A stretch of DNA of 64,000 bases. Source: Lingula anatina (Eukaryota; Brachiopoda; Lingulata; Lingulida; Lingulidae). Position 1 is the stretch's first letter. Every line of letters begins with the position of its first letter. The notes beneath the pieces were generated by a model. That model was not told the DNA's origin. It searched no databases and was given only the letters and a program-made list of their open reading frames with translations. The position numbers and the translations under genes are program-made. The stretch spans positions 242,374-306,373 of the forward strand of contig NW_019775058.1 of assembly GCF_001039355.2 (NCBI RefSeq). The letters are read 5' to 3'. Of this stretch, positions 42,039-52,402 are shown piece after piece.

Positions 42039-44194
42039 ATGAAGACGGAGAAAATTCAGGTCACAGAGGTCGCTCACTTTTCCACTACAACCAAGACTGC
42101 AAAACATGGGGACCGAGTTTTGCGACAGCTCATTAAGGACAGGCTACAGGAGGAAGATGATATGGTATGTATAGGAAAAGATGTTCAACTGAATGAAACA
42201 AACGTTATATTGGCACGCAATTACTCCTCATGATACTTGCTTTGAAAGTTCTATTGGCCGGGCATTCATTTTGGCTAAAAATAAATTAATAATACATGTA
42301 CATGTAATTTTTTATCTTTTATTCACTTAATGTTTTTTTTACAGCGCCCTTTCTACATTGCCAACTTGGATGAAATAGTTAACAAGCACAAGTACTGGTT
42401 GGAACTGATGCCGCGTGTCAAACCCTTCTACGCCGTGAAATGTAACAACACTGAGCCAGTCGTGAAGACCATTGCGGCACTTGGGGCGGGGTTTGACTGC
42501 GCCAGCAGCGCTGAATTCCAACAGCTTCTAAGATATGGGGTGGAGACAGATAGGATTATATACGCCAACCCGTGCAAGGATCCCGAGGAAATTAAACGTG
42601 CCTCAGAACAAGGAGTCGACCTCATGACATTTGATAACGAAGATGAATTAGTGAAAATAAAGAGCCTTTATCCTGGTGCAAGACTCGTATTGAGGATTCT
42701 CCCTCAAGTACGAAAGGCTGTTGTGGATTTAGGACAAAAATTTGGGTGCGCCATTGACAACTGCAAAAGACTTTTATTGAAGGCAAAGGAACTGGACTTG
42801 ACCGTAGTTGGCCTCAGGTAATATTTTCATCATATTCATCATAGTTTGAGCTGTATTATTTATTTATTTTATTTATATTAAAAAAAAAGAAAAAGTGTGA
42901 ATTTATGTGGCGCTTTGATATGTCGTTTATTATTTAAAAATAGTACCCCCCTCTGATAGTTTCTTAGTTAAATTATTGGGATCTAACATTAAAACAGTTA
43001 TGCTCGTACATTAATAATAATTTGCTGTGAGTATGCCTCGAATTACATTACATTAAAAATATCATGAAATCAAATTTATGATTGTAACTTTCAGTTTCCA
43101 CGTTGGCTCCACGTGCTTAGACACCTATGCTTATGAGCACACATTGCATTTGTGCCGCGGCGTCTTCGACTTAGCCAAAACCATTGGGTTCGACTTTAAC
43201 TTCCTCGACATCGGTGGTGGATTCCCCGGTTATGAGACTGAAGGAAAACTATCATTATCTGACATTGCCAAGGCAATTAACAATTCACTGGATGAATACT
43301 TCCCGGAGGAGGAAAATGTTAAAGTGATTGCAGAGCCCGGACGTTACTATGTACAATCTGCTTTCACTCTTGCATTGCGTGTAATAGCAAGACGGGTGGA
43401 GCGGCCGGAAACATACAGCAAACAGGAGGAAGCAGAAAAATCTTTTATGTACTACCTCAGTGACGGTCTTCATGGATCCTTTTTTCTGCATATTATCCTT
43501 GAAAAATATGCACCAGATTTCTATGTACTTGAGGTAAGCCTGTGTAAAATCTCTTTGAGAAATGCTCCAACAGTCAACACTTGTACAGAATTCATAATAT
43601 TTTACTTGTTGTTACAAATTAATTTAAGAGATCTTAAAAGAAATTTTGCAGGCCATGCATCTGGATCCTTTGGACTACGCAGTATTCGTGTACATATAAC
43701 TAAATGGATCTGATGGTCATCATTTTTCTTTTCTTCGACTTTACTGTAATCCCTAGAGTTAATGAAAAGAAAGGGGTGACCAACATAATCAGTAGTCATA
43801 TTTGCCGGTTTTAAATGTAATAAACTGTTGATCAAACAGAAATTCTGAAAGAGGTGTTTAACTTGGTCAAACTGACTTTGAAAATTTTTTCAATCTTGTT
43901 TCCTTATGGTATGTTTCTTTTTTCCAGAACAAAGAATCTCTGCCAGTCTTCCAAAGCAGCTTATGGGGACCAACGTGCAATTCCCACGACTGTATAACAA
44001 TGGACAAACAGCTTCCGGAGCTGGACATTGGAGACTGGTTGTACGTGCCCAACATGGGGGCATACACGACTGTCCTCGTGTCTTCCTTTAACGGAATACC
44101 GACACCGAAAATCCACTGGATTGCTTCAGACAGCGTCATAAGTGAACTTGGATTTCACAGTGATGAATATGTGACTTTTAGTAAAGCTAGTTGA
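42039..44194 (+). CDS. ODC1: Ornithine decarboxylase (left copy)
   Basis: PLP-dependent decarboxylase that makes putrescine from ornithine, the first step of polyamine synthesis, as a cytosolic homodimer. Four coding exons: 42039-42164, 42345-42817, 43095-43533 and 43928-44194, all GT/AG, 434 residues. Visible active-site residues (mouse numbers in brackets): Lys74 (69) in PFYAVKCN, Asp and Glu in GFDCASSAEF (88, 94), HVGS (197, 200), GGGFPG (235-239), Glu280 (274) in EPGRYY, Asp323 (332) in SDGLHGSF, Cys363 (360) in WGPTC, and Tyr392 (389) in NMGAY. The residue after the Cys is Asn, where mammalian ODC has Asp361. The mammalian C-terminal degron (mouse 423-461) is missing; the protein ends SKAS. 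A possible AATAAA is at 44854-44859. Confidence 0.93.
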
Positions 44195-45680
44195 ACTTAA
44201 GATTTATCAGACGAAACAAGTCACACTTGTAACATTTCATGACAGGGAGTGGTCGGCCAGTATATGAGCACGTATTTTTTGACAGTGGTTCCCGTTTTAT
44301 ATCTTCTCTATATCTTTTTTTTCTTTTCAATAAGCACTATCTATTCAGTTTTTATTTTAATTTTTTGCTATATATTTTGTTTCACCTTTGGTGGATTTTA
44401 TCTTTGAAAAAAAATCAGTATTTGTTTCGAATATCATATATTCATTCCTTCAACCACTGCATTGCTCCAGAAGACGTTATATGTGACTTTGGTCTTCGCC
44501 GTGATAGACATATAACTGTGATAAATATATGAATCTACATAGTTGGGCAGGTTTATAAAAACAAAGTCTATTTATTTATAAATGTATGTTAAGTACGTCG
44601 ACATATTTTATCCATCATTGGGTTTTTATTTTATGTCAGCATTCCTTATTATGTTATAAACTTTTTTATTGTTACATTATTATTTACAGGAAAAAATAAT
44701 TTTATAGCTTTAATTTATAGATTGACAATCTAAAATTTTACAAAGTTAAGCAAATTATATATTTTATCCTATTTTTGTCATGTGTTCACGATTTGTTTTT
44801 ATCATAATTAGTTGATCGAGAATATTTTTGGTTTTGGTTTGACAGCCGATATCAATAAAACAGGAAAATCATTTCAACATAAATCATTCGTTCTTATTTT
44901 ACTTTCATTTTTACAAAATCAACATTGAAATAACTCACAAGTTTTTATGGTTGAATTATACATTTTAACACAGCAAAAATAGTTTTGGAACATCCTATAG
45001 TTATTGTAGGTAATGCTAATGATATTTACATTTTTAATTAAAATTAGGTGCCGGGATTAAGAAGTCAAAACAGTGTGGTTTGATTGGCATAATGTTGGGT
45101 CACATCGAATGCACCAAACTTTTGATTTAAGAAGATAATTTAGAATAAGTTTATTTACAAAATTTTAGACGCACTCTGTGTTTTATGACAGAGCGATAAC
45201 AACACTCAACATTGCATTCCAAATGTATCTTTCGCCGCTTGTATATGTTACGTTGCTTTTTGACGCCATCTTGCAACGTATGTCTTAGCATGCAGACAAG
45301 ACCCCCTTGTTGCTGGCTACACGAAGACAAAAAGGTTCAATCCACTTTGTGCCATCTGGTAAAAGATCACCGAGTTCCTGCCATAATTTGTGTATGAAAT
45401 TGACGTCATCACTCAGCTGGGCACTGATAGAGGGTAAATTAAATTTTCACTGAAACTGATTTTCCTATTTTGTACTGAGATGATATATACAACAGCTTAT
45501 TAATAACGGTTGCAGAATATGGCAATATGACAATGAAAGGATGATGACTTATTGTCATCTATCTCACAGCAGATCTTGTCATTCAATGTAATTTTTCTAC
45601 TGACAGAGACTGTTTTCATATCTAGTTTACCTAATTATGTTTGTTTTAATACACAGAAACTCATTCTGTGTAAAAAGTGT
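44195..45680. other. ODC 3' flank; no gene seen
   Basis: AT-rich sequence; the first 660 bp or so up to the AATAAA at 44854 are likely 3' UTR. No domain-bearing frame in the remainder. Confidence 0.4.
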
Positions 45681-45956
45681 ATAGTGACAATAACGACGAT
45701 CTAGAGCCTTCAGTTATTTATTCATCGACCGATTTTTCATACAATTTCACAAGTATTTATACGTACTTCATACATCAGTTCTGAACGAGCATTTCCTTCT
45801 TTTCGTCCCATTGTCTTTTGCTTGATTACAAGAATTTTTCCATTTTCATGTTCCATCCCACTGTTCAATGTCTCCTTGTTGGGGGATTTCTAAAAGTCTT
45901 GTTTTCAATTAGAATATTTAAAATGTTATTTGAATCAATCATGCTTGGACCATATC
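45681..45956 (+). repeat. Dispersed ~275-bp repeat, family R1, copy 1
   Basis: Starts ATAGTGA..ACGAC and ends ATGCTTGGACC. Shares ordered blocks (TTATTCA, TACAA-TTCACAA-TATTTA, TTTTCCATT-GCATGTT, ACTTGTTTTCA) with copies at 53320-53597 (same strand) and 48755-48981 (opposite strand). No coding capacity; element class unknown. Confidence 0.65.
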
Positions 45957-46140
45957 TATTGTGAAATTAATCAAACGAATTCGTCCCCGAAAGTTAAAAC
46001 TTTACAACACACGCTCTTTTTTTTAAAGCAAAGCAAATACAACATAACATAAAATGCGGTAATTACCAATACTTATCATGTTATCTCGTATCATATAAAA
46101 CTACCCTCTACCAGGGCCACAGATTGATTTTTCACTAGAT

Positions 46141-46580
46141 ATTAATGTAATGATAATAATAATAATTATAATAAGCTACTCATATGGCGCCTAACATGCT
46201 ACCTCAAGGCGCCTTACAATAATGGATAATAGTACTAAAATCATTAAAATGACTACAATGTTTAAATCTAAAAAACTCATTGGAAACCATTTAAAATTAA
46301 CACTACAAAAAATCAATCTTATTAAAATATATTAAAAATCTAACAGCAATAGACAGATTTATAAATTTGGGTCTTCAAAGGGATTTAAAAATATCAAAGT
46401 CTTCTATTGTCTTAATAAAGTTTCGTAAGGCATTTGCTCTTTTTTCATGTCTCTGCTTAAATAGATGGCTAATTTCTGTACACAAAATATTAAGTGCGGC
46501 CCTGGTGGAGGGTAACATAAATCTATGCGTCAGGCATCAGTGCTCAATGTGTTTACAAATAGGACAATGTGCCATTATAC
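46141..46580. repeat. Dispersed repeat with GGCGCC/AAGGCGCCTTACAATAA motif
   Basis: The segment ATGGCGCCTAACATGCTACC...AAGGCGCCTTACAATAA resembles a repeat common in marine invertebrate genomes, recalled rather than searched. Following bases show no frame. Confidence 0.4.
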
Positions 46581-46909
46581 TTATAGAAATATCATAACTA
46601 CCCTCCTCAGTTCTGGTTATTCACAGTCACCTGGCACACTACAAATAGCAACAAATGAAGCAGTCAAATCGTCAACTAAAAACAAAATGACAATAAATTC
46701 TAGGAAAACCAAGGAAATTGCATATGATATCTCAAAGCCAGGGCATCAGCTTTCTCCAATATATATATCCGGTAGATGACAAAGGAAATGATAGAGTAAA
46801 TTCTGCATCCTTTTTTGGCCTTACAATTAGTCACGATCTAACATATACACCTTATCTATACTAAAGCTAACCAATGGATATACTATATTACTTTTCTCAA
46901 ACGAGCCGG

Positions 46910-47290
46910 TGTAAGGAAACTGAGGGTCCGTGTGGCAGAAAAGCCGCCTTCCATATACACTGTAGGTATATTGCTTAAAGTCCCCCTTTACACTGGACGG
47001 CGTCCTTTCTGCGACCATGAAACTGGAATCGCTATGGTCGTAGAAAGGTGGAACAAGCATCGCTTGGGTTGCAAACGGATGAATGCTCAATGATCGGCCA
47101 GTTGTCGGCACGTATAATTTTTTGCTCTCAGACGGGGCCGTACTACGGGACGCAAAATGGACGCCGTCCAGTGTAAAGGGGGCTATAGGGTTAGTTTGAC
47201 CTAAGTGGGTCAAAATCCAGGGCAAGGCCCACCTGTACAAATGAATGGGAAGTGGACTCTCAGTTATGTGGGACTATCTGTCACGTCACA
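46910..47290. mobile_element. 381-bp nonautonomous DNA element inserted in the LINE, with 4-bp target-site duplication
   Basis: CCGG at 46906-46909 and again at 47291-47294 flank the element. Ends are TGTAAGGAAACTGAGGGTCC and, as the reverse complement of the right end, TGTGACGTGACAGATAGTCC, about 14 of 20 matching. Removing the element plus one CCGG joins the LINE reading frame exactly (RAG then IPVNE), which confirms both borders. Confidence 0.75.
46979..47186. mobile_element. ~205-bp MITE with perfect 24-bp terminal inverted repeats, nested in the 381-bp element
   Basis: Left TIR begins CCCCCTTTACACTGGACGGC at 46982; the right end is its reverse complement finishing GTGTAAAGGGGG near 47182. 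All 24 bases match. An internal near-palindrome (GCGACCATG / ATGGTCG) lies beside the left TIR. No coding potential. Confidence 0.8.
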
Positions 47291-47420
47291 CCGGCATTCC
47301 GGTGAATGAGTTACTGAATGTTTACATGAAAATAATACGACCAACACTAGGGTATGCATGTTAGTTTTGGCACCCTGGCCTCACCAACAGTTTAAAAAGA
47401 ACTTTTAAAATATCACATCC

Positions 47421-47993
47421 TTAAATCTAAAATCAAAAAGCACATCAAACTACCAACACTTTATCACTGCAACAAACATCACAAAAATGTACATTTATGA
47501 CCATAAAATTCACCACATTTTACTAACATGGAGTGAACAGTTTTATAACCTACGAAGTGCCCACATATTATATGTGCCAAAACTGACAATATAGTGAGAG
47601 CCTCGAGGACTATTACACCCTGGGCATTGTGAACTCTCCAGTAATTTTATTATTTAACCAACTAAATCCAAATATCATTTAAAATGCAGAAAAATAAAAA
47701 AGCCTTTAAAATTTCATTTTAAATGTAATGAAAAAAAATGTTTTACTGTCCGATATCTTGTATTCAAAATTACCATTCTACTTAAATATGTACCATGCAG
47801 TTTTAAGTTGCAAATAATGCTATTATTAAGCCTAAATATAATAATAACTTCTTCCAATACTTATTATTTAAAGAATGAGTGGTCAGTCAATTACAGTATA
47901 TGTCATGTCTCGATCAACATTCATTAATAATCCATTACAGTATTGAACAGTAACATTAAATGTTGCAGTAATAATGCAGTAACTACAAGTAAC
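47421..47993. other. No gene seen
   Basis: AT-rich sequence between the LINE relic and the orphan ORF; no recognisable domain or repeat border. Confidence 0.4.
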
Positions 47994-48728
47994 TCAGTAA
48001 CTGTGAGACGCCACCAGATGCCCTACATGGCTGAGGCTATCGCTTTGCATCAGCAAAATCTTCTTAGCAGATCGCATGTCGGAATCCCAAATCAGCACAT
48101 TACAATTGACACCAACAGAATGTTTAGCAGTAACATAATTCGAAAGAGTTTTGTAAACATGAGATACGCAACCAGGAATACGATGAAAGAGAAAATCTTC
48201 AGCAATGGACCTTGCGCTATCACAGATGGTCTTGCCCGCTTGCATGGCTGCGCTCAAACTTCCATGCTTGAACACAAGGTACACGCACCCAGCACCTGCA
48301 GCTCCTACTACCACGCAGAATATAATCTTCTCCTTATCGAGGTTACGTACGAAAGATGGAACTATGTTCTGCCACTTGTTTGGCTCCCTAGGACGCGGAA
48401 GAAGGATCACGTAGTTGAGATGAAATAAATTGATGATGGCCTCTGCCTGTGCTAAAGGCCCACTGCTTGCAATCTTCACTAATGCCGAAATGTTTTGGGG
48501 ATCCAGGTGTGCAATGCAATAGATTTGATCTTCTGGCTTCATAAACTGTTGAGCAGTGATGATTTTAACTGCTAATTCGTAATTTCCCTTTTCTTCTTCT
48601 GCCCTCTGCAGTTTTCTTGTCAGCTCGTTAATTATTTCATTCTTGTCACGGTCATTCATGTTGGCTTCGAAGCGGTACCTTCTGAAAGAAAAATCCAGTT
48701 TTTCAATAGATTTGCACGTTTCTAACAC
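47994..48728 (-). CDS. Unrecognised single-pass membrane protein ORF (221-244 aa)
   Basis: Not a family I recognise. It is the longest open frame between the two ODC genes: 244 codons from the first ATG, or 221 from Met24 (MNDRDKNEI, ATG at 48659-48657). A splice-acceptor-like TTTTTCTTTCAG ends at 48691 just upstream of codons RYRFEANM, so this may be a terminal exon and the 244-codon start may be false. Residues 25-50 are highly charged and heptad-like (ELTRKLQRAEEEK). Residues 135-153 (IIFCVVVGAAGAGCVYLVF) form one clear membrane segment with GxxxG-like small residues. The C-terminal 90 residues are Ser/Lys rich with three Cys. A copy of repeat R1 lies immediately upstream. Could be a lineage-specific gene or a chance frame. 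Confidence 0.45.
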   Translation of the reverse strand: MLETCKSIEKLDFSFRRYRFEANMNDRDKNEIINELTRKLQRAEEEKGNYELAVKIITAQQFMKPEDQIYCIAHLDPQNISALVKIASSGPLAQAEAIINLFHLNYVILLPRPREPNKWQNIVPSFVRNLDKEKIIFCVVVGAAGAGCVYLVFKHGSLSAAMQAGKTICDSARSIAEDFLFHRIPGCVSHVYKTLSNYVTAKHSVGVNCNVLIWDSDMRSAKKILLMQSDSLSHVGHLVASHSY

Positions 48729-48754
48729 GTGTAAAACTCATGCAAACTCGAGAT

Positions 48755-48981
48755 GGACAAGGTCCAAGTATGAGTAATTCGGAAATATATTTTAAGTATT
48801 TTAAATTAAAAACAAGTCTCTCTGAAATTACTTAATTAAGAAATATTGAATAGCGTTTTGTAATATGAGAATGGGAAATTCTTTGGGAAAATAGAATATA
48901 AATACTTGTAGATTCTGTGAAAAAGTGAGTCAGTGAATAAACGTTCGAAAGCTCCAGACTGCTGTCGTCATTCCTCACTAT
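48755..48981 (-). repeat. Dispersed repeat family R1, copy 2 (inverted)
   Basis: Reverse complement starts ATAGTGAGGAATGACGACAG, contains CAGTCTGGAGCTTTCGAACG and TTTATTCACTGACTC, and ends CTCATACTTGGACCTTGTCC. Best matched by the copy at 53320. Confidence 0.7.
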
Positions 48982-49642
48982 AATAAAACCTTATTTCAAG
49001 AATATTTTGGTTAAATTGTATCTTTTACTTTTTATTACTTTTATATTAGTTTTAATTTAACTGTGTGGTATTAGATTTTACATACATTTGTACACGCTGA
49101 GACGCATGTGAAGCCCGGATTTAAGAAGTGCATTTAAATATTGTTATCGTGAAAATTTACACCAATGATATCCCTTCTTAAAATTATAATTTTGACTACC
49201 CAAATCATACCTCTAAACCGTTCCAAATGGCACCGTTTGCCCCCTTAAGCGGGCCCGAACTCCACGCAAACTCAAATAATCCTGGATCCGCCCCGTAGGG
49301 ACGAATGTCACCCGTGCAAAGTAATGGGAAATGGACCACAGCTTGAGAAAAATGAGAGCATTACCACTGGTAATCCAGTTTTGATACGGGGTCAGTATTT
49401 CACTACTTACTATTCATAAATTTCTGTGTATAATATACTATTAAACATAAGCATAATTGGGTGAACTGTATAATAATATATTCACTTTGGAATCTGACTA
49501 GAGAGTCAAATGACTCCAATTTTATTCTCAGTACCGGCTTTCGCGGTGAGGGTTACCTAATCGCGGTACACGCACACCGCTGGCTGCCATTCCCTCTGCC
49601 AACCCCTAGCCGTTTCTCTCCGCAAAAACGATTCTGGCTTCT
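48982..49642. other. No gene seen
   Basis: AT-rich sequence; contains a stretch around 49310-49345 resembling the right flank of the MITE near 47225 (AA-TGGGAA-TGGAC), probably another repeat remnant. Confidence 0.35.
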
Positions 49643-49796
49643 CAGAATCGTTTTTGAAAAACGACACTAGTTTCTGGTTGCCAGAATCGTTTTTCGAAAA
49701 ACGACACTGGTTTCTGGGTGCCAGAATCGTTTTTGAAAAACGAAACTAGTTTCTAGTTGCCAGGTTCGTTTTTGAAAAACAAAACTGGAAACTAGA
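49643..49796. repeat. 39-bp tandem repeat with internal palindromes, about four units
   Basis: Units read CAGAATCGTTTTTGAAAAAC then GACACTAGTTTCTGGTTGC with small changes. Unit 2 contains the perfect palindrome CGTTTTTCGAAAAACG. A half unit precedes at 49625-49642. Each unit can form a hairpin. Confidence 0.8.
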
Positions 49797-50929
49797 AACT
49801 AGTCACTAACTTCAGCGCTCTAAACATCAAGTGTGCCTTATAGCTGACGTCACGTATCCTAGTGGTTTGTTTTTTTTCTTATTTTAGTCTATGAAGAAAA
49901 CACACAAGTAGAAATCGTTTTTTTTCTTTCATAGTTGATCTTCAATGATGCGTTTTCTTTGTCTATTACTATAACTCAATTCAAAGGTGACATTAGCAGA
50001 ACCACAAGTAAAAGGCTCTTTGTTTGAGCACTTGTATTTAAGATTACACACACAGTTATTTATAGCCTCCCCCCCAAAATGCAGAAGAGTAGAGATAGGG
50101 GCGTGCGGTCTTCAAAAAGGCCTGGCCCGCGGCCTTGGCTGAGGTCCCACCTCAAATACCACGGGCTTTTGTTTAAGGTGTAAAGTGTCATAAACAGAAC
50201 TTTTTATTCCATGTGCCATACATTGGGTAACATTAATGGGACATGGGCAACATGGCGCCGATCTTGTGAGCACGCTTTCAGCTTAGAGTATGCATGGTAT
50301 TGGTATTTTGCTTTGTATTCATAAATTTATAAATTTATTAAACTCATATAAAAATCATCATTTTTAACTTCACAGAGTTAGGTAAGCACGCTGTTTAATT
50401 GTCATTTTCGGGTGAGAATTAAAAAGTTTAAAATACACAGCGATGTTTGGAAAGAATATACATATAGGTGGGTACCCCTGTTACTTTCCATGTTCCATGT
50501 CTGTATGTGTGTGTGTGGAGAGAGTAACAAGTAAAATGGCTGTTATTTGCTGTAATTGGGTTGTAACAACAGAAGGGAGAAGCAAAATTCATTCTAAAAT
50601 TAAGTAAAAGTTTCTCAGTGTATCTCAGTGTTTATCACATCCATAATACCCTATGATATTAATCTGGTGAAGAAAAAAGCATGTTGCCTTTGCTATTTTT
50701 ACGTGATCCAAGATGGCCACCATTTTCCTTAAAAGTACTTATTTGTGGGCTTCAACTGCCAGAGAGACAAACAGCTCATTATTATTTGAAATAGAATTAG
50801 CTTAAGTCTGTTTCTCAGTATTTATCATATTTCTGTTACCCCTATGAGGCTTTTACATACATCTGGCATATATGTAACAAGTTTTTATCTTTGAAAAGTT
50901 TGAAAAAAAAAACGAGATGGCTGCGATGT
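49797..50929. other. No gene seen
   Basis: Mixed AT-rich sequence; includes repeated TATCTCAGTGTTTATCACAT/TTTCTCAGTATTTATCATAT motifs around 50620 and 50812, likely outer units of the degenerate tandem array that follows. Confidence 0.35.
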
Positions 50930-51660
50930 GGTTAAGGAATGTTAGTATATGGGGACTTACTAGTATTCCCAATGCAAATGGCATTCACCTTGCGGTTTTC
51001 ACACCAGGTGCTTATGTCGTAGAGGTAATAAGGGTGTGAGAAACACTGACAAACAAACCTTATTTGATAATGAACAATATCTTCCTGACAGATTTTGGAA
51101 TGCAATGCATTAGTATTCCTAGGGTTAATGACAGTCATCTTGGATTTTCTTGAAATAAACACTTGTATTCCACCAGATATATATCACTCAGGAAATAAGA
51201 AAAAGAAAAACCTGGAAAACAAGCCTAAACCAATTTGCAGTAATTGAAACCGTTGTGCTAGTATTTCTCTGGCAAATGTTGAATGTTTCTCAAATATCAA
51301 GGAACACACATTTGTAATTCACTTGATATAGGGGTTATGACAATGTAAGAAACACTTACAAACGAATTTTTAATTTATTTTTCTACTTTATGATGGACCA
51401 CATATTCTCTTAAAGTAATTGAAACCCGTGTGTCATTATTCCAATGGCAAATGACAGCCGTCTTGGATTTTCTAAAAATGCACAAGGATCCACTTTAATT
51501 GTAAACCACCGCGGGTATATATTATGCGAGTAATAAGAATGTGACAAACTTGGAAAAATAAACTGAATTTAACTTTAATCCTTTTTTTATTTTGTAATGG
51601 ACAGTATGTTTCTCTGGTAGTAATTGAAACTCAGTATTCCTGTAAGATTTATATTACCTT
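50930..51660. repeat. Degenerate tandem array, unit about 160 bp, four or so copies
   Basis: Recurring ordered motifs: TATTCC(N)TGGCAAATGACAG, TCTTGGATTTTCT, AATAAGAATGTGA-AAACA and AGTAATTGAAACC. Units are strongly diverged. No coding frame. Confidence 0.55.
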
Positions 51661-51671
51661 TGATTGTGTTA

Positions 51672-51888
51672 TACCCTATTTCCATAGATTAGATCGACCT
51701 ACTTTAGATCGACCTACCTCCCTGGGGGTTCACGCTAAATAGCTGTCAGCCGGGCGGACACGAAAGTTAATTACCCCTTATAGCTTGCAGTAGGCGGGGA
51801 CGGATACTTAAGGGGGATTATCTGACAGTAATCTAGTGAGACTCCCCGCGGTGATAGATCGATCTAAAGTTGTGGGAACAGACCCTTA
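51672..51888. mobile_element. ~215-bp MITE-like element with TTAGATCGACC-type inverted ends
   Basis: Left end ACCCTATTTCCATAGATTAG with ACTTTAGATCGACCTA repeated inside. The right end reverse complement reads AAGGGTCTGTTCCCACAACT then TTTAGATCGATC. Noncoding; target-site duplication not established. Confidence 0.55.
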
Positions 51889-52138
51889 GATGAGCCGGGT
51901 GATGCATCCAGCACAACTTATGCAAAATTTGCGTAACTGGCTCCATCGCACACACCCTAGTTTTGTTACATGTACTTATGACTTAACCTTCCACACTAGC
52001 ACTATTCTTAATAGCACTGTATTTTTTATTGCCAAAATGCTATGAATGGCTTCTGTTGTCAAGGAGGATCAGTGAAAATCTACTGACTTACATGTAGTAC
52101 ATAGTCCAAACAAGAAACCATCAGCCTATAATTAATCA

Positions 52139-52402
52139 CCAGACATTTACCAGATAAAGCAAGCTAGCCACTATACTGATGAGCATCTGCTAGATGGCCA
52201 GTCTGAAATCAATGTATGCAAGGATGCCCCTGATTTAATCAGAGCCAAAATACAGTCAAGGCACACATCTAGCCCCTGGTACACCCTATGGATTCAGACC
52301 TCCCGTGGCAAAACTATATCCATCAGTGGCAGGTACTGTTGGTGTAAAGTAGGTGCTCAGACGGTTGGTACTCAGTACTGTAGTATGTGGGGTTTGCCAT
52401 GA
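52139..52402 (+). pseudogene. Transposon-derived SWIM-like zinc-finger protein fragment
   Basis: An 87-codon frame without an ATG start reads PDIYQIKQASHYTDEHLLDG, later APDLIRAKIQSRHTSS, then YCWCKVGAQTVGTQYC. This matches, from memory, a transposable-element protein common in invertebrates whose core is IRARIQSRH ... WYCxCKxGxRTVGxCxH. Here the final Cys-His part is broken (the His is missing, Met-Trp follows) and stops bound both ends, so it is a dead fragment. Confidence 0.55.

Larger units (their letters stand above)
46629..47420 (+). mobile_element. Decayed non-LTR retrotransposon (LINE) reverse-transcriptase C-terminal part, split by an insertion
   Basis: Translated pieces in order match the thumb end of LINE reverse transcriptases: KNKMTINSRKTKEIAYDISK (46660s-46730s), then after a +1 shift FFGLTISHDLTYT, KANQWIYYITFLKRAG (to 46909), and after the insertion IPVNELLNVYMKIIRPTLGY and FWHPGLT. 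Family members carry the same order of motifs. A stop and at least one frameshift show it is dead. The exact clade (CR1/L2/Jockey type) is not resolved. Confidence 0.75.

Noticed and set aside
46827-47240. 137-codon minus-strand ORF
   Set aside because: It runs through the MITE and its host element; the frame is an accident of the inverted repeats and GC-richer composition.
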